Shown piece after piece: positions 1 through 9,700 of a stretch of DNA of 64,000 nt. Source of the DNA: Hymenobacter taeanensis. GTDB taxonomy: Bacteria > Bacteroidota > Bacteroidia > Cytophagales > Hymenobacteraceae. The first letter of the stretch is position 1; every line of letters starts with the position of its first letter. The translations under genes and the position numbers were made by a program. The stretch spans positions 1,239,501 through 1,303,500 of the forward strand of contig NZ_CP053538.1 of assembly GCF_013137895.1 (NCBI RefSeq), given 5' to 3'. The notes under the pieces are model-generated. The model did not search any database and had not been told where the DNA came from. It saw nothing but the letters and a program-made list of their open reading frames with translations.

Positions 1-1156
1 CGTACTGCTGCAAAATACTCCGGCCCCGCCCCACACGGTAAGCGCCTACCAAACAACGAGCTTTGCGGTCATACAGAAACAGATGCCGGTAGTACTCGTC
101 GTACCGATCCAGGTCAATGGCCTGTTGGGTACCCTCTCCTTCCCGACGAAAGGTGAGTTCCCGCAACCAGCCAATTTCCCGCAGCACGTGAGGGATTTCA
201 GATTTCTTGGCCACGTACACTTCCCACTGCTGATAACGCAGCAGGCACCGGCCAGGGCGCAGCTGCTGAATATCGGCTTCCAACAGGGTGGGATCGGTTT
301 CGGCTACTACTGTCGGCGCGGGCAACTCCGGGAACAGGCCTACCTGTGACTTACCAGGCCTGAGCGCATATACCCGCGCCCGAAGATAGGCGAGGCGGTC
401 GGGGGCGGGAAGAGCGGCCAACGTAGCAGGTGTGATAGGTTGCCCAATTCTGACCTGAATGGTTTGCCCGCGTTTGTTCAGCAATTCAGCCGGCAAACGG
501 GCCGTGCGCAAAACAGGGTGCAACAGGCCTAGCAAGCTGAAAGCAGTGCTGTTCTGACCACTAAGCCAAATGGGTACAACCGGAACGCGGGCGGCTTCAA
601 GAAGCCGGCTGGCAGTGGGGTTCCAGGCGGGGTCTTGAGCGGGCTGAAACACGCCAGCCCGGTAGGCCACCTCACCGTCCGGAAACAGCCCTAGCGGAAT
701 ATCATTCTGCAAATAGCGTAGCAACCGGCGCACCGTGGGTACATTGCTCCCGGCGGCACCACGATCGGGGTTTACCAGCGTGAGCTGGTCGGTTAAGTTC
801 GGCAGCAGAGGTGCCAGCACCTGGTTGGCTACCGCCCGAAACTCAGGCCGTGTGCCACCTAACAGGTAGAGTAAAATCAGGCCATCGAGCATACCACTGG
901 GGTGGTTGGCAATAGCCACAAATGCTCCTTGGGCAGGTACTCGGCGCAACTCAGCTGGGTCGTAGGCCAGCGTAATGTTCAGGTCGCGCAGCAGCTGCCC
1001 AATAAACTCGCGTCCCTGCAGGTGCCGATGCCGGCCATACAACTGTTGCAGGCTCCGCAGTTGCGCCCACCGGTACCACAGGGGCCGTAACACCTCCCCG
1101 GCGCGCTTACCAAAAGTGCCCGCAACAGGCAGTTGAAAATCAGGAGAAGAGCTCAT
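1..1156 (-). CDS. olsF: OlsF-type bifunctional acyltransferase (ornithine lipid synthesis), 3' end outside window
   Basis: The reading frame starts at ATG 1154-1156 and runs off the left edge, so 385 residues are visible and the C-terminus is missing. The N-terminal half is a lysophospholipid acyltransferase: motif NHPSGMLDG near residues 84-92 and FPDGEVAY near residue 165. The second part (VYVAKKSEIPHVLREIGWLR, then a LDRYDEYYRH stretch) resembles the GNAT-like N-acyltransferase of OlsB and 'putative hemolysin' proteins. Fusion of an O-acyltransferase to an N-acyltransferase is the layout known for OlsF of Flavobacterium johnsoniae and Serratia, which makes ornithine lipids from ornithine and two acyl groups. 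No signal peptide is seen; such enzymes work at the inner face of the cytoplasmic membrane. The family is well supported; the ornithine substrate is inferred from the fusion. Confidence 0.8.
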   Translation of the reverse strand, partial: MSSSPDFQLPVAGTFGKRAGEVLRPLWYRWAQLRSLQQLYGRHRHLQGREFIGQLLRDLNITLAYDPAELRRVPAQGAFVAIANHPSGMLDGLILLYLLGGTRPEFRAVANQVLAPLLPNLTDQLTLVNPDRGAAGSNVPTVRRLLRYLQNDIPLGLFPDGEVAYRAGVFQPAQDPAWNPTASRLLEAARVPVVPIWLSGQNSTAFSLLGLLHPVLRTARLPAELLNKRGQTIQVRIGQPITPATLAALPAPDRLAYLRARVYALRPGKSQVGLFPELPAPTVVAETDPTLLEADIQQLRPGRCLLRYQQWEVYVAKKSEIPHVLREIGWLRELTFRREGEGTQQAIDLDRYDEYYRHLFLYDRKARCLVGAYRVGRGRSILQQY

Positions 1157-1292
1157 GCGCGCCAAAACCAAAGAATGCCCACCGCCTCGCCGCGTCAGGT
1201 CTGCTCCTCAAAATTCCGAATTGCCTATTAGCCCATCGTTATCACGGAATTATCAAACTATTAACGATGAGCACTAACCCGTAACAAAAGCA

Positions 1293-1318
1293 GAAAGCCG
1301 CGTTGCAGCGCGGCTTTC
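1293..1318. terminator. Hairpin between olsF-like gene and nuclease gene
   Basis: A 10-bp perfect stem, GAAAGCCGCG at 1293-1302 with CGCGGCTTTC at 1309-1318, and a 6-nt loop. It lies in the 399-bp gene-free stretch 1157-1555, upstream of the minus-strand olsF-like gene. It could be a second terminator for read-through from the nuclease gene. I see nothing else in this stretch apart from the terminator at 1500. Confidence 0.5.
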
Positions 1319-1499
1319 CATTCTCTAAGTAGCTATCAGCCACCTCACTCATTCACTCAATACAAAAGTATGAGATGCAGCCGGGGCTATACCTATGATT
1401 TAGACTAATAACAATTATTTAAAGATGAACACCACGGGTTATCCGACCAAACAGCATGTACTTTCCCACTGGCAGCAACATTCCTGCCAGGCCAACCAA

Positions 1500-1532
1500 A
1501 AGCCCCGGCTACTCAAGTGGCAGCCGGGGCTT
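1500..1532 (-). terminator. Intrinsic terminator of the nuclease gene
   Basis: An 11-bp perfect stem, AAGCCCCGGCT at 1500-1510 with AGCCGGGGCTT at 1522-1532, lies 24 bp after the stop codon of the minus-strand nuclease gene and is followed by TTTT in that direction. Confidence 0.75.
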
Positions 1533-1555
1533 CTAACTAGATGATTGCCTGATTA

Positions 1556-2443
1556 TCAGCTGGTAGGGCCGCTGTCTACGCGGGCTTCCACTACGCTTTG
1601 CACGGAGGCCGATACCGCCGACAACAGATCATAGCCGGTAGCTTGCTCAATGGCATCTACGGTGGTGCGGTATACGCCCCAGTTGGTATCCAGTGAATTG
1701 TCGTTAGGCGTGTTGATGGCAATAACACGGGTGCCGGTGGTCACGCGCGAAGCATCACCAGTACCGTTGGGCATTACTACCACTACCTTCCATACGCGGG
1801 CGGGCACAGTTACGCGGCCGGCATCCAGGGTGGTAGCATATCCATTTGAACCCGTACCGCCTTTCCCATAGCTACCACAAATGATATACAGCTCATTACC
1901 AGCGTTAACGAGGGTGCGACAGTAGTTCTCGAGCCCAGCCCAGGTGCGCTGATTGTTCTGCGGGGCCTGCGGAATCATATTGCTCATCAGGAAAGTAGCC
2001 GAGTTATCAGCCACGGAGCCAGTCCGGTCGGCGGAGGGGCACTGATGTCCCCGATCAAAGCCCGAGCCCGTATAGCTGGTGCTTGACACCCGGTACCAGC
2101 CGGAGGGCAAGCTATTGTCGGGGCCGAAATTATCCTGGCGCGGTGTGCTGCCCAGCCAGGCGCTGCTCAGGTGCCAGCTTACCCAGTTTGGCGTACCCCT
2201 GTCGCGGTGATACGACATGGTGTACTGTGGCTTGGTCACCAGGTAATTCCAGTAGTAGTAAGAATCGGCAATGGCACCGCTAGGGTTACCCATCGCCAGG
2301 TTGTTGTCGCGGGTGGCCGTAGCATCGGCCGTCTGCACAGAGGCCGCCGGGCCGGCTGCAGGTGCAATACTGTCTTTAGAGCAGGATACTGCCAGGCTGC
2401 CCACTAAGAGCAAGCCCGCTAAGCGGGAGAAGGTACGCTTCAT
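1556..2443 (-). CDS. DNA/RNA non-specific endonuclease, secreted lipoprotein
   Basis: 295 residues. The N-terminus has a lipoprotein signal with the lipobox Cys at residue 21 (LAVSC), so the mature protein is probably anchored to a membrane facing outward or to the periplasm. The catalytic domain is of the NucA/EndA (beta-beta-alpha metal) nuclease family: the DRGH motif at 130-133 supplies the general base His133, and NMIPQAPQNNQRTWAGLE at about 155-172 carries the Mg-binding Asn and the trailing Asn/Glu of the family. The enzyme should cleave both DNA and RNA without sequence specificity; nutrient scavenging from extracellular DNA is a reasonable guess. It is transcribed alone and followed by an intrinsic terminator. 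Length is normal for the family plus a 60-residue linker. Confidence 0.9.
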   Translation of the reverse strand: MKRTFSRLAGLLLVGSLAVSCSKDSIAPAAGPAASVQTADATATRDNNLAMGNPSGAIADSYYYWNYLVTKPQYTMSYHRDRGTPNWVSWHLSSAWLGSTPRQDNFGPDNSLPSGWYRVSSTSYTGSGFDRGHQCPSADRTGSVADNSATFLMSNMIPQAPQNNQRTWAGLENYCRTLVNAGNELYIICGSYGKGGTGSNGYATTLDAGRVTVPARVWKVVVVMPNGTGDASRVTTGTRVIAINTPNDNSLDTNWGVYRTTVDAIEQATGYDLLSAVSASVQSVVEARVDSGPTS

Positions 2444-2723
2444 GTAAACACGGTTTGGGTGGAAGGAAAGGAGAAGATGGAAAGAGCGGCAAAGTTGATG
2501 TATTCAACTGGCTTGAATATTACCTAATTTTTATCATTTTGCTTATACATAAGAAAATACACCGATTGCTACTGAATTGAACTAATGCCCGCTTCGGCTT
2601 TATGTGGCTACTCTTGCTGACCAGCACCTTGGCAGCAAGCGGCTTTCAGCGGAGCTGCGGGTAAGTATGTAATAACCTATAGCTTTCTGAAGAGCAAAAT
2701 CGTAAACCAGGTTTCCTGAAATG
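2444..2723. other. Gene-free spacer
   Basis: The stretch 2444-2823 between the nuclease gene and the T9SS protein gene holds the nuclease promoter region and the hairpin at 2724-2760. I see no convincing gene in it. Confidence 0.5.
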
Positions 2724-2760
2724 AGAAAAGCCCCACTGACCTGCACAGTGGGGCTTTTCT
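2724..2760. terminator. Perfect 15-bp hairpin, terminator of the T9SS cargo gene
   Basis: AGAAAAGCCCCACTG at 2724-2738 pairs perfectly with CAGTGGGGCTTTTCT at 2746-2760 around a 7-nt loop. It lies downstream of the minus-strand gene ending at 2824 and has A/T flanks on both sides, so it could work in both directions. The core is close to that of the hairpin at 23769-23807. Confidence 0.8.
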
Positions 2761-2823
2761 ATAATATAAAGTATCTACTATGCTAAGTAGACGGCTATGA
2801 ATAGCAATGAACCAAGCTCCTAT

Positions 2824-5013
2824 CTAGCGGGTGACAATTACCAAAGACTGGGTAGCCACCCGGCGGCGGGCACTGTCTGTTACCACCACCTGGTAAATTC
2901 CGGCCTCTAGGCCAGTGACAGGCAGCACTATTTCGCGGCGGGCCACTGTGTGTTGCGTAACCAGCTTCCCCTGGCTGTTATAGAGCATCACCGTGCCTCC
3001 TTCAGCACCAGCTTCGGGCAGCGACACCTGTACTACTGCCGCCCCCGTGGCGGGGTTTGGAAATACAGATACCTGCTGGGCTATAGCTTTCCATTTTACG
3101 GCTACTACTTGGGAATAATTCTCAGTGCCATCGGCATCAACCTGCCGCAAGCGGTAATACAGAACCGTAGCGCCTTGCTTACCGGCGTCAGCGTCGCGGA
3201 GACTATACTCTTGCTGCTGCGCGCTGCTGCCAGCCGCTGCCAGCCGGCCGATGGATGTAAACTGCTTATTGCTGACCCCAACGGCACGCTCTACAATAAA
3301 GTGGCTGCTATTACGCTCTGAGGCAGTTTGCCAAGTAAGCTCTACAGCGGTGTCTGAAGCTCTGGCCTCAAACCGCACTAGCTCTACGGGCAAGGGGGCA
3401 GGTGCTACAATAGAGGTAGGGAAACCCGTAGGCCTGTCTTCAGCAAAAGCATAGAATATCTTCATGGCCTCCAGCGCCGATACCGTATTGGTTACCTCCA
3501 GCTCTACCCAGTCAAATTCCTGGGTGGTAGCAAACGATACATCCTGGCGTCCATCTGCCAGTAGTTCCAGCTTCAGCAGGTTTGAGCCACTGGCGCTTTC
3601 TACCAGCTTTTGGCCGTTGTCGCCTGAGTAAGTGTTAATCCGGATTGATGACAACAGGCTGGCATCTAACAGGCCGGAAGCGGCTCCCAGAATTACTCCC
3701 GCGGTGTTACCAGCCAGGCCAGGGCCATTGAGCTTTAACTTCAGGCGGGTTGTGGTTCCTAGGCCTACTCCGGTAGTAGTTTCAGCGTAGTTATTTTTCA
3801 GGTCACTATCTGCAGCATTTTGCGGGTTAGTAACGCCGCAGTTTACGCACAGCAGGCTATTTGTCCGGTACTGGCTGGTCTGGAACTGGTTGTTGCCCGC
3901 TGAGAAATTAGACAGGATAGGTTCCTGGTCACGGAATGCTCGCGGCTCAATGCCAAAACCGTAATAAATACGCAAATCGTCGAGGGCGCTAACCAAGCTG
4001 TTCTGCCGGATCTCTACCCGGTCAAAGGCCTTACTTGATTCAAAGCTCACGGCGTACTGGTCTCCCGATAGCACCTGCAAATCCAGCAGTTGGGCTCCAG
4101 TGCCTGACTCTTGGGCTACTCCGTTCAGGTAAGTGGTAACTGTAAGCCCAGATAGCGCCTTGGCATCAAGCAGGCCCCCATTACCAATCACAAACCCCGC
4201 CTGATACCCTGCGGGAGCTTTTCCCTCTAACTGGGTTTGCAGAGTAGTAGGGCAGTTTACGCTAACGAAGCTACCAAACGTGGCGTAGTTCGTGAGGTCT
4301 TTGTCAACGGCGTTGCCGGGGTTGCTGATAGTGCTATTTGCACATACCGTTACGCCATTAGGTTGAATAGCCGTGCTGTAGTAGTCAGACGTATTTTGGT
4401 TGAAACGAGAGACATAACCCGTAGCCTGCGTCACTACATTCGCATCTATGCCGTAGCCGTAGTAAATATTAATATCGTAGGCCACATTAAGCACGGCACC
4501 AGCCTCAATTTCTACCTGGTCGAAGGGCTTACCAGCCAGAAACTCAACCCGCCCAGGCGTAGTAGTTGCCAGAATAGCCTTGGCGGCATCAGTCACTACG
4601 TATGACTCCTGAAACTGCGAGGTTCCGCTGGCATCTTTCAAGTAGGTCCGAATCACAATTGCCCCCACGGTACTAACGCCCGTGCTACTGCCCAGTACCA
4701 CGCCGGCCCGGTAGTTCTTTGGTACCACGGCGGGCATATCCATGCGAATGGCCACCGGAAAGAGTAGCAAAGGCATGTGCATGGTAGCATAGTTGGTGAG
4801 GTCCACGTCTGAGGTGCGTCCCACGTTATCTACGGTGCCGTAGCAGGTAGTTGTGGCCAACGGGCCCACCCCCACGGTTGTGCAGGTGCGGTAGTCCTGG
4901 GCTTTGCTTGAATAATAAGGGGTACTGGCTGCCTGCACCAAGCTGCTGGCGCATAACCATAAAAGCAGCATCCAAGTGATGCTAACGGCACGAGGTAATA
5001 GAATTAATCTCAT
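2824..5013 (-). CDS. T9SS-secreted surface protein with three internal repeats
   Basis: 729 residues from ATG 5011-5013, chosen because a classic signal peptide (MRLILLPRAVSITWMLLLWL, cleavage near ..SLVQA) follows at once; an upstream extension to 5112 has no such feature. The mature protein has three diverged repeats of about 125 residues at roughly 63-188, 231-355 and 397-524. Each opens with a D.DL.NYA signature, carries a GVVLG/GFVIG/GVILG strand, and closes with ..L..L.IYYGFG. Next comes a fibronectin-like module starting PLPVELVRFEARA (about 540-640), then a C-terminal T9SS type A sorting domain (VSVFPNPATG, ..LEAGIYQVVVT, from about 647). The protein should be exported by Sec and then moved through T9SS to the cell surface or medium. 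Function of the repeats is unknown; an adhesive or carbohydrate-binding role is possible. Confidence 0.85.
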   Translation of the reverse strand: MRLILLPRAVSITWMLLLWLCASSLVQAASTPYYSSKAQDYRTCTTVGVGPLATTTCYGTVDNVGRTSDVDLTNYATMHMPLLLFPVAIRMDMPAVVPKNYRAGVVLGSSTGVSTVGAIVIRTYLKDASGTSQFQESYVVTDAAKAILATTTPGRVEFLAGKPFDQVEIEAGAVLNVAYDINIYYGYGIDANVVTQATGYVSRFNQNTSDYYSTAIQPNGVTVCANSTISNPGNAVDKDLTNYATFGSFVSVNCPTTLQTQLEGKAPAGYQAGFVIGNGGLLDAKALSGLTVTTYLNGVAQESGTGAQLLDLQVLSGDQYAVSFESSKAFDRVEIRQNSLVSALDDLRIYYGFGIEPRAFRDQEPILSNFSAGNNQFQTSQYRTNSLLCVNCGVTNPQNAADSDLKNNYAETTTGVGLGTTTRLKLKLNGPGLAGNTAGVILGAASGLLDASLLSSIRINTYSGDNGQKLVESASGSNLLKLELLADGRQDVSFATTQEFDWVELEVTNTVSALEAMKIFYAFAEDRPTGFPTSIVAPAPLPVELVRFEARASDTAVELTWQTASERNSSHFIVERAVGVSNKQFTSIGRLAAAGSSAQQQEYSLRDADAGKQGATVLYYRLRQVDADGTENYSQVVAVKWKAIAQQVSVFPNPATGAAVVQVSLPEAGAEGGTVMLYNSQGKLVTQHTVARREIVLPVTGLEAGIYQVVVTDSARRRVATQSLVIVTR

Positions 5014-5166
5014 GGCAGAAGAGTTAGAACAGTAGAGGAAATTGATAGTGACCTTGATGAAAAGGGCTTCACCAATGCTATTATTCAATTCCGCTGCCAC
5101 AGCTGACAACAAGGCTTTTACCCCTGAATATCAATTCATTAACTATATTATTAAGCACACATAAAA

Positions 5167-5179
5167 TCCCATATAGGGA
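5167..5179. promoter_or_regulatory. Short palindrome in the divergent intergenic region
   Basis: TCCC-ATATA-GGGA at 5167-5179 lies in the AT-rich 350-bp region between the divergent T9SS protein gene and the response-regulator gene. It may be an operator. I found no convincing sigma-54 promoter (TGGCAC-N5-TTGC) and no exact TAnnTTTG box here. Confidence 0.25.
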
Positions 5180-5363
5180 TCCATTTTCTTATATTGGGAA
5201 TTTTTGGTAAGCCCGTATTTCCCGCTTATACTCGCATAACTACGTACTGTTTATGCTACCCGAGCTACTGAAAACCCTCCAGCTGAAATAGGATTTATCA
5301 AATTTCATTCTATTACACATAGGATGGCGCTGCTACTTCAGCTCACGCACCCTCTATATCCTC

Positions 5364-6731
5364 ATGACCACCTCGCAAGTTTCCATTTTCATAGTTGAAG
5401 ATAACGTCTGGTATGGCGAGCTATTAGAATATAAGCTCGCCCAAAACCCAGACTACACTATCCGGCGGTTTACTACCGCTCACGCCTGCCTTAATCATCT
5501 AGTTGAGAAGCCGGATATCATCACGCTAGATTACTCGTTGCCCGATGGGCGCGGCGACCAGGTGCTGCGCCAAATTCGGGAGCGGTTGCCGGAGGTGGCC
5601 GTTATCGTCATCTCGGGGCAGGAGGATGTTCGCACGGCCATCGGGCTGCTGCGCCAGGGTGCCTACGATTACCTGGTAAAGGACGAAGAAACGGTAGACC
5701 GTTTGTGGAACACGGTCAGCAACATCCGAAAGCAGTTAGCCTTGAGCCGGGAAAATAATCGTCTTAGAGAGCAGATCGGCCAGAAGTACTCTCCGGAGCG
5801 GGCTATTTTAGGCAAGAGCCCCCAGATTCAGCAACTTTATAGCCTGATTGATAAAGCAGCCCGGACCAATATTACTGTTTCGTTGAGTGGCGAAACGGGC
5901 ACAGGTAAAGAACTAGTAGCCAAGGCTATACACTACCACTCTGAGCGGCGGGAAGGGGCCTTCGTAGCTGTAAATGTGGCCGCCATTCCACGCGAGCTAA
6001 TTGAGAGTGAGCTGTTTGGCCACGAGAAAGGTGCCTTTACGGGTGCTGTAGACCGCCGGATAGGGCGCTTTGAGGAAGCTCACAAAGGCACGCTGTTTCT
6101 GGACGAGATTGCCGACCTTGAGCTTAATCTGCAGGCTAAGCTGCTGCGCGTGCTACAGGAACGTGAGGTAACACGTGTGGGTGGCAACACCCGTATTCCG
6201 TTCGACGCCCGTCTTATGGTAGCTACGCACCGCGACCTGGCTCAGGAGGTGAAGGAAGGCCGGTTCCGGGAGGATCTGTATTACCGTTTGCTGGGCTTGC
6301 CCATTCTGCTGCCCCCCCTGCGCGAGCGGGGTCAGGATGTGCTCATACTGGCGCAAGCCTTTTTACAGGACTTTTGCGAGCAGAACAACATGGTGGCATG
6401 TACGCTATCAGCGGCGGCACAGCATAAGCTGCAGCACTATGCCTTTCCCGGCAACGTGCGGGAGCTTAAAGCGGTGGTGGAACTGGCCGCAGTGCTAGCC
6501 GACAGCGATACTATTCAGCCCCAGGATTTGTCGTTACGCGGCGGAGCTGGTTCCAACGATGAAAAAACGAATGGCATCTCTAATGAGTCGTTGCGGACGC
6601 AGATGGCCACCATTGTGCAAAGCTACCTAGACGCGCATAATGGTAATATTTTACAGGTAGCCGCAAAATTACAGATCGGTAAGTCAACTATTTATCGTAT
6701 GGTTCAGAATAACGAGGTACGCTTACGCTGA
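5364..6731 (+). CDS. Sigma-54-dependent response regulator (NtrC family)
   Basis: 455 residues in the order receiver, AAA+, Fis-type DNA-binding domain. The receiver (about 7-125) has the phosphoacceptor Asp56 in ITLDYSLPDG. The AAA+ domain (about 148-390) has Walker A GETGTGKE at 176-183, the sigma-54-contacting GAFTGA loop at 223-228, Walker B GTLFLDEI at 242-249 and the arginine-finger segment FREDLYYRL near 301-309. The C-terminus (about 405-455) is a Fis-like helix-turn-helix. All residues needed for sigma-54 activation are present, so it should bind enhancer sites and drive open-complex formation at sigma-54 promoters. It starts an apparent operon: the hybrid kinase begins 24 bp after its stop. 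The kinase is therefore the likely phosphodonor. Confidence 0.93.
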   Translation: MTTSQVSIFIVEDNVWYGELLEYKLAQNPDYTIRRFTTAHACLNHLVEKPDIITLDYSLPDGRGDQVLRQIRERLPEVAVIVISGQEDVRTAIGLLRQGAYDYLVKDEETVDRLWNTVSNIRKQLALSRENNRLREQIGQKYSPERAILGKSPQIQQLYSLIDKAARTNITVSLSGETGTGKELVAKAIHYHSERREGAFVAVNVAAIPRELIESELFGHEKGAFTGAVDRRIGRFEEAHKGTLFLDEIADLELNLQAKLLRVLQEREVTRVGGNTRIPFDARLMVATHRDLAQEVKEGRFREDLYYRLLGLPILLPPLRERGQDVLILAQAFLQDFCEQNNMVACTLSAAAQHKLQHYAFPGNVRELKAVVELAAVLADSDTIQPQDLSLRGGAGSNDEKTNGISNESLRTQMATIVQSYLDAHNGNILQVAAKLQIGKSTIYRMVQNNEVRLR

Positions 6732-6755
6732 CCTTCCCAGTTATTCTGATGCTTT

Positions 6756-9700
6756 ATGACCTCTATCAGCTACCGACACCTAGCTCGCCAGCTACGCCGT
6801 ACCCAACTGGCACAGCAGGCAGCTCAACAATCTTGTCAGCACGCGCAGCAACAGCTCCAGGAGTTTAAGGCTCGCTCGCAGGCGGCAGCGGCCCAAGCTG
6901 CTGCCCTGCTTCAGACTATGAGCACCGCCATTCTGGCTGAAAACCACCAGCAGGTAGTAACCCTACTCAATCAGCGGATATGTGACCTGTTTGGCCTCCC
7001 CGAAGACCCTGGCTTTTACATTGGCAAATCAAGTGCGCAGCTCCTGGAAAATGGCTCCGTTGGCTTTTTACATCCACAGCTGTTTCAGGAAACACAGCGC
7101 ACAGCGGCTCGTAACCAGGAGCGCGTAGGCGGCTTACTGTTCAAGCTGAACAATGGCACCATTATTCAGCAGGACTACCTGCCGGTAGTGCAGAATGGGC
7201 AAACGGTGCTGCACATCTGGAGTTACGAAGACGTGACGGAACGCCAGCAGGCGCACGAGCGGGTACAGGAGCTTTCAGATCTGGCGGAGCAGAGCCCCCA
7301 GCCCATCATCCGTTTTGATGCCACCGGCGAAGCGCGGTACGCCAACCCGGCGGCGGCAGCGGCGCTGACTGCGCTGGCCATGCCTCGGGAGGCTCTGGTT
7401 AAACGGGTGCTGTCAGATGAAATCAGCCAGGCACTTAAAGAGGGAAAACCCCGCACGTTTGAGCTCCGCCTTGATGGCGGCTTCTACCTCTGGAGTGTGG
7501 CTCCACTAGGTCTAGAGAACGGTGCCAACGTGTACCTCACTGATATTACCCTGCGCCGGCAGGCTGAGGCGGAGCTGGTACGCAGCCAGCTGTTCACCCT
7601 CCGCATTAACGATACGGTGCCCAACATCGTATTTCTGTATGACACCCAAGCGGGCACGGTGCTTTATTGCAACCGGCAGTGTGAGCAGATACTGGGCTAT
7701 ACTGAGGCCGAATTAAAAGCTATGGGCCCCTCTGTAGCTAAACAGTTGCTGCACCCCGAGGATTTACGAACTATGCTCAGCCGACAACGGCTGCTGGCTG
7801 AACTAGACGACAGCCAGGTTCTTAGCTCAGAGTACCGGATGCTTCACCGCAATGGTACATGGCGTTGGATGAGCCTGAAAAGTACGTGCTTCCTGCGTGA
7901 CTCGAAAGGCCGGGTGTCGCAGGCAGTGTGCTCCATTGCGGATATTACCGAGCGGCGCATTACCGAGGAACAGCTGCGGCAGAGCCGGTTATTGATGGAC
8001 CGCATCACGAACACCACACCAAACCTGATCTATATTTTTGATATCCTGCGGCAATGCACGGTGTATTGCAACAGCTACATCAAAAATATGCTGGGCTACA
8101 CGGAGGCCGAGCTTAAGGACATGGGCTCAGAGGTACTGCCCAACTTACTCCCCCCTGACCAGCTAGAGCGCCTGCGCACCCACTTCGCCGCGGTAGCACA
8201 GGCCCCTGATGGCACCGTGCTGCACCTGGAGTTTTATTTGTATCACCGTAACGGCATGGAGCGCTGGCTGCGCATTGGCACTACCCCATTTGAGCGCGAC
8301 ACCAAGGGTAACGTATGCCAGGTAGTAGGCTCCGCAGAAGATATTACGCGTTGGAAAGTGGCCGATGAGCAGCGCCGCTCCGCTAACCGGCGGCTGGCTG
8401 AACAAAACCGCTTGTTTCGGCAGGTAATTGATACGGCTCCTAACCTGATCTATCTGAAAGACATTGCCGGCAACTATGTGCTGGCCAACCAGGCCACCGC
8501 TCAGCTCTACAAGTTAACCGCCGAAGAGCTTGTACGGACGCCTGCGCAGGAGCTGGAAAGAATTTACCCGGATATGGCTCGCTACCGGCTCGATGATGAG
8601 CAGGTAATCCGGACCCGGCAGGAACTCGCTCACGAAGACACCTTTACCTCGGCGGAAGGTGAGGTACACTGGTTTAACAGCATCAAGCGCCCTTTCCTGC
8701 TCGCCGATGGCACCGTGCAGGTATTAGGTGTTGATAATGAAATTACTGACCTCAAGGAAACCGAGCTAGCCTTACAGAAGGCCAAGGAAATTGCGGAGGA
8801 GAACGCCCAGTCGCGGCAAAACTTCCTCACCAATATGAGCCACGAAATACGTACGCCCATGAACGGCATTATGGGTATCACGGAACTGCTCACTAAAACT
8901 CCACTCAACGAACAACAGCGGCAGTACCTGCAGCACATTCAGCACTCTGCCGAAAACCTGCTGGTTGTTATTAACGATATCCTGGACATGGCCCAGTTGG
9001 GCGCCGGGCGCATTCGGGTAGAGGCCGTGCCGTTTCAGCTTGATGAAGTTCTGAAAGCCAGTTGCCAGTCTCTGCTACATACGGCCACCACTAAAGGCAT
9101 TAACCTACACTTGCAGCTGCCCGCTCCCAACGTGCCAATGCGCGTTATTGGTGACCCTTACCGGCTACGGCAGGTACTACTGAACCTGCTCAATAATGCT
9201 GTGAAGTTTACGGAGCGCGGCAACGTACTGCTCACCTGCCGGCGCGTGAGCAACCCCAATGGCCCACTGCTGCTGCAGTTTTCAGTGCTCGACACGGGCA
9301 TTGGTATTTCGGCCGGTCAGCTGCAGGCCATGTTTGAGCCTTTCGCCCAGGCCTCGGCCAGCACGGCCCGGGAGTATGGCGGCTCGGGGCTGGGCCTGAG
9401 CATTTCGCGCGGGTTGGTGGAGCTGCTGGGTGGTGAGCTGACGGCCGAAAGCCACTTGCACAAAGGCAGCACCTTCCGCTTTACCCTGCCCTTTGAGGTT
9501 GCCACTGACCAGGAACCCATACAGGCCGAAGAGCCCATTACGAACTACCAGATGCTGGGGCGCCGACACATATTATTGGCTGAAGACAACGCGGTGAACC
9601 AAATGTTAGTGCGCACCATGCTGGAGGGTTGGGGCCTGGAGGTAGATGTAGCTTCTTCTGGGCCGGAGGCGCTGGCTAAATTCTGGCGCCGCCCCTACGA

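Noticed and set aside
2602..2664. 20-codon frame with a hydrophobic start in the spacer before the T9SS gene
   Set aside because: Too short, no terminator or promoter of its own, and no recognisable lipobox. Most likely chance.
5014..5363. Sigma-54 promoter in front of the NtrC-like gene or the T9SS gene
   Set aside because: No TGGCAC-N5-TTGC-like sequence was found on either strand of this spacer.
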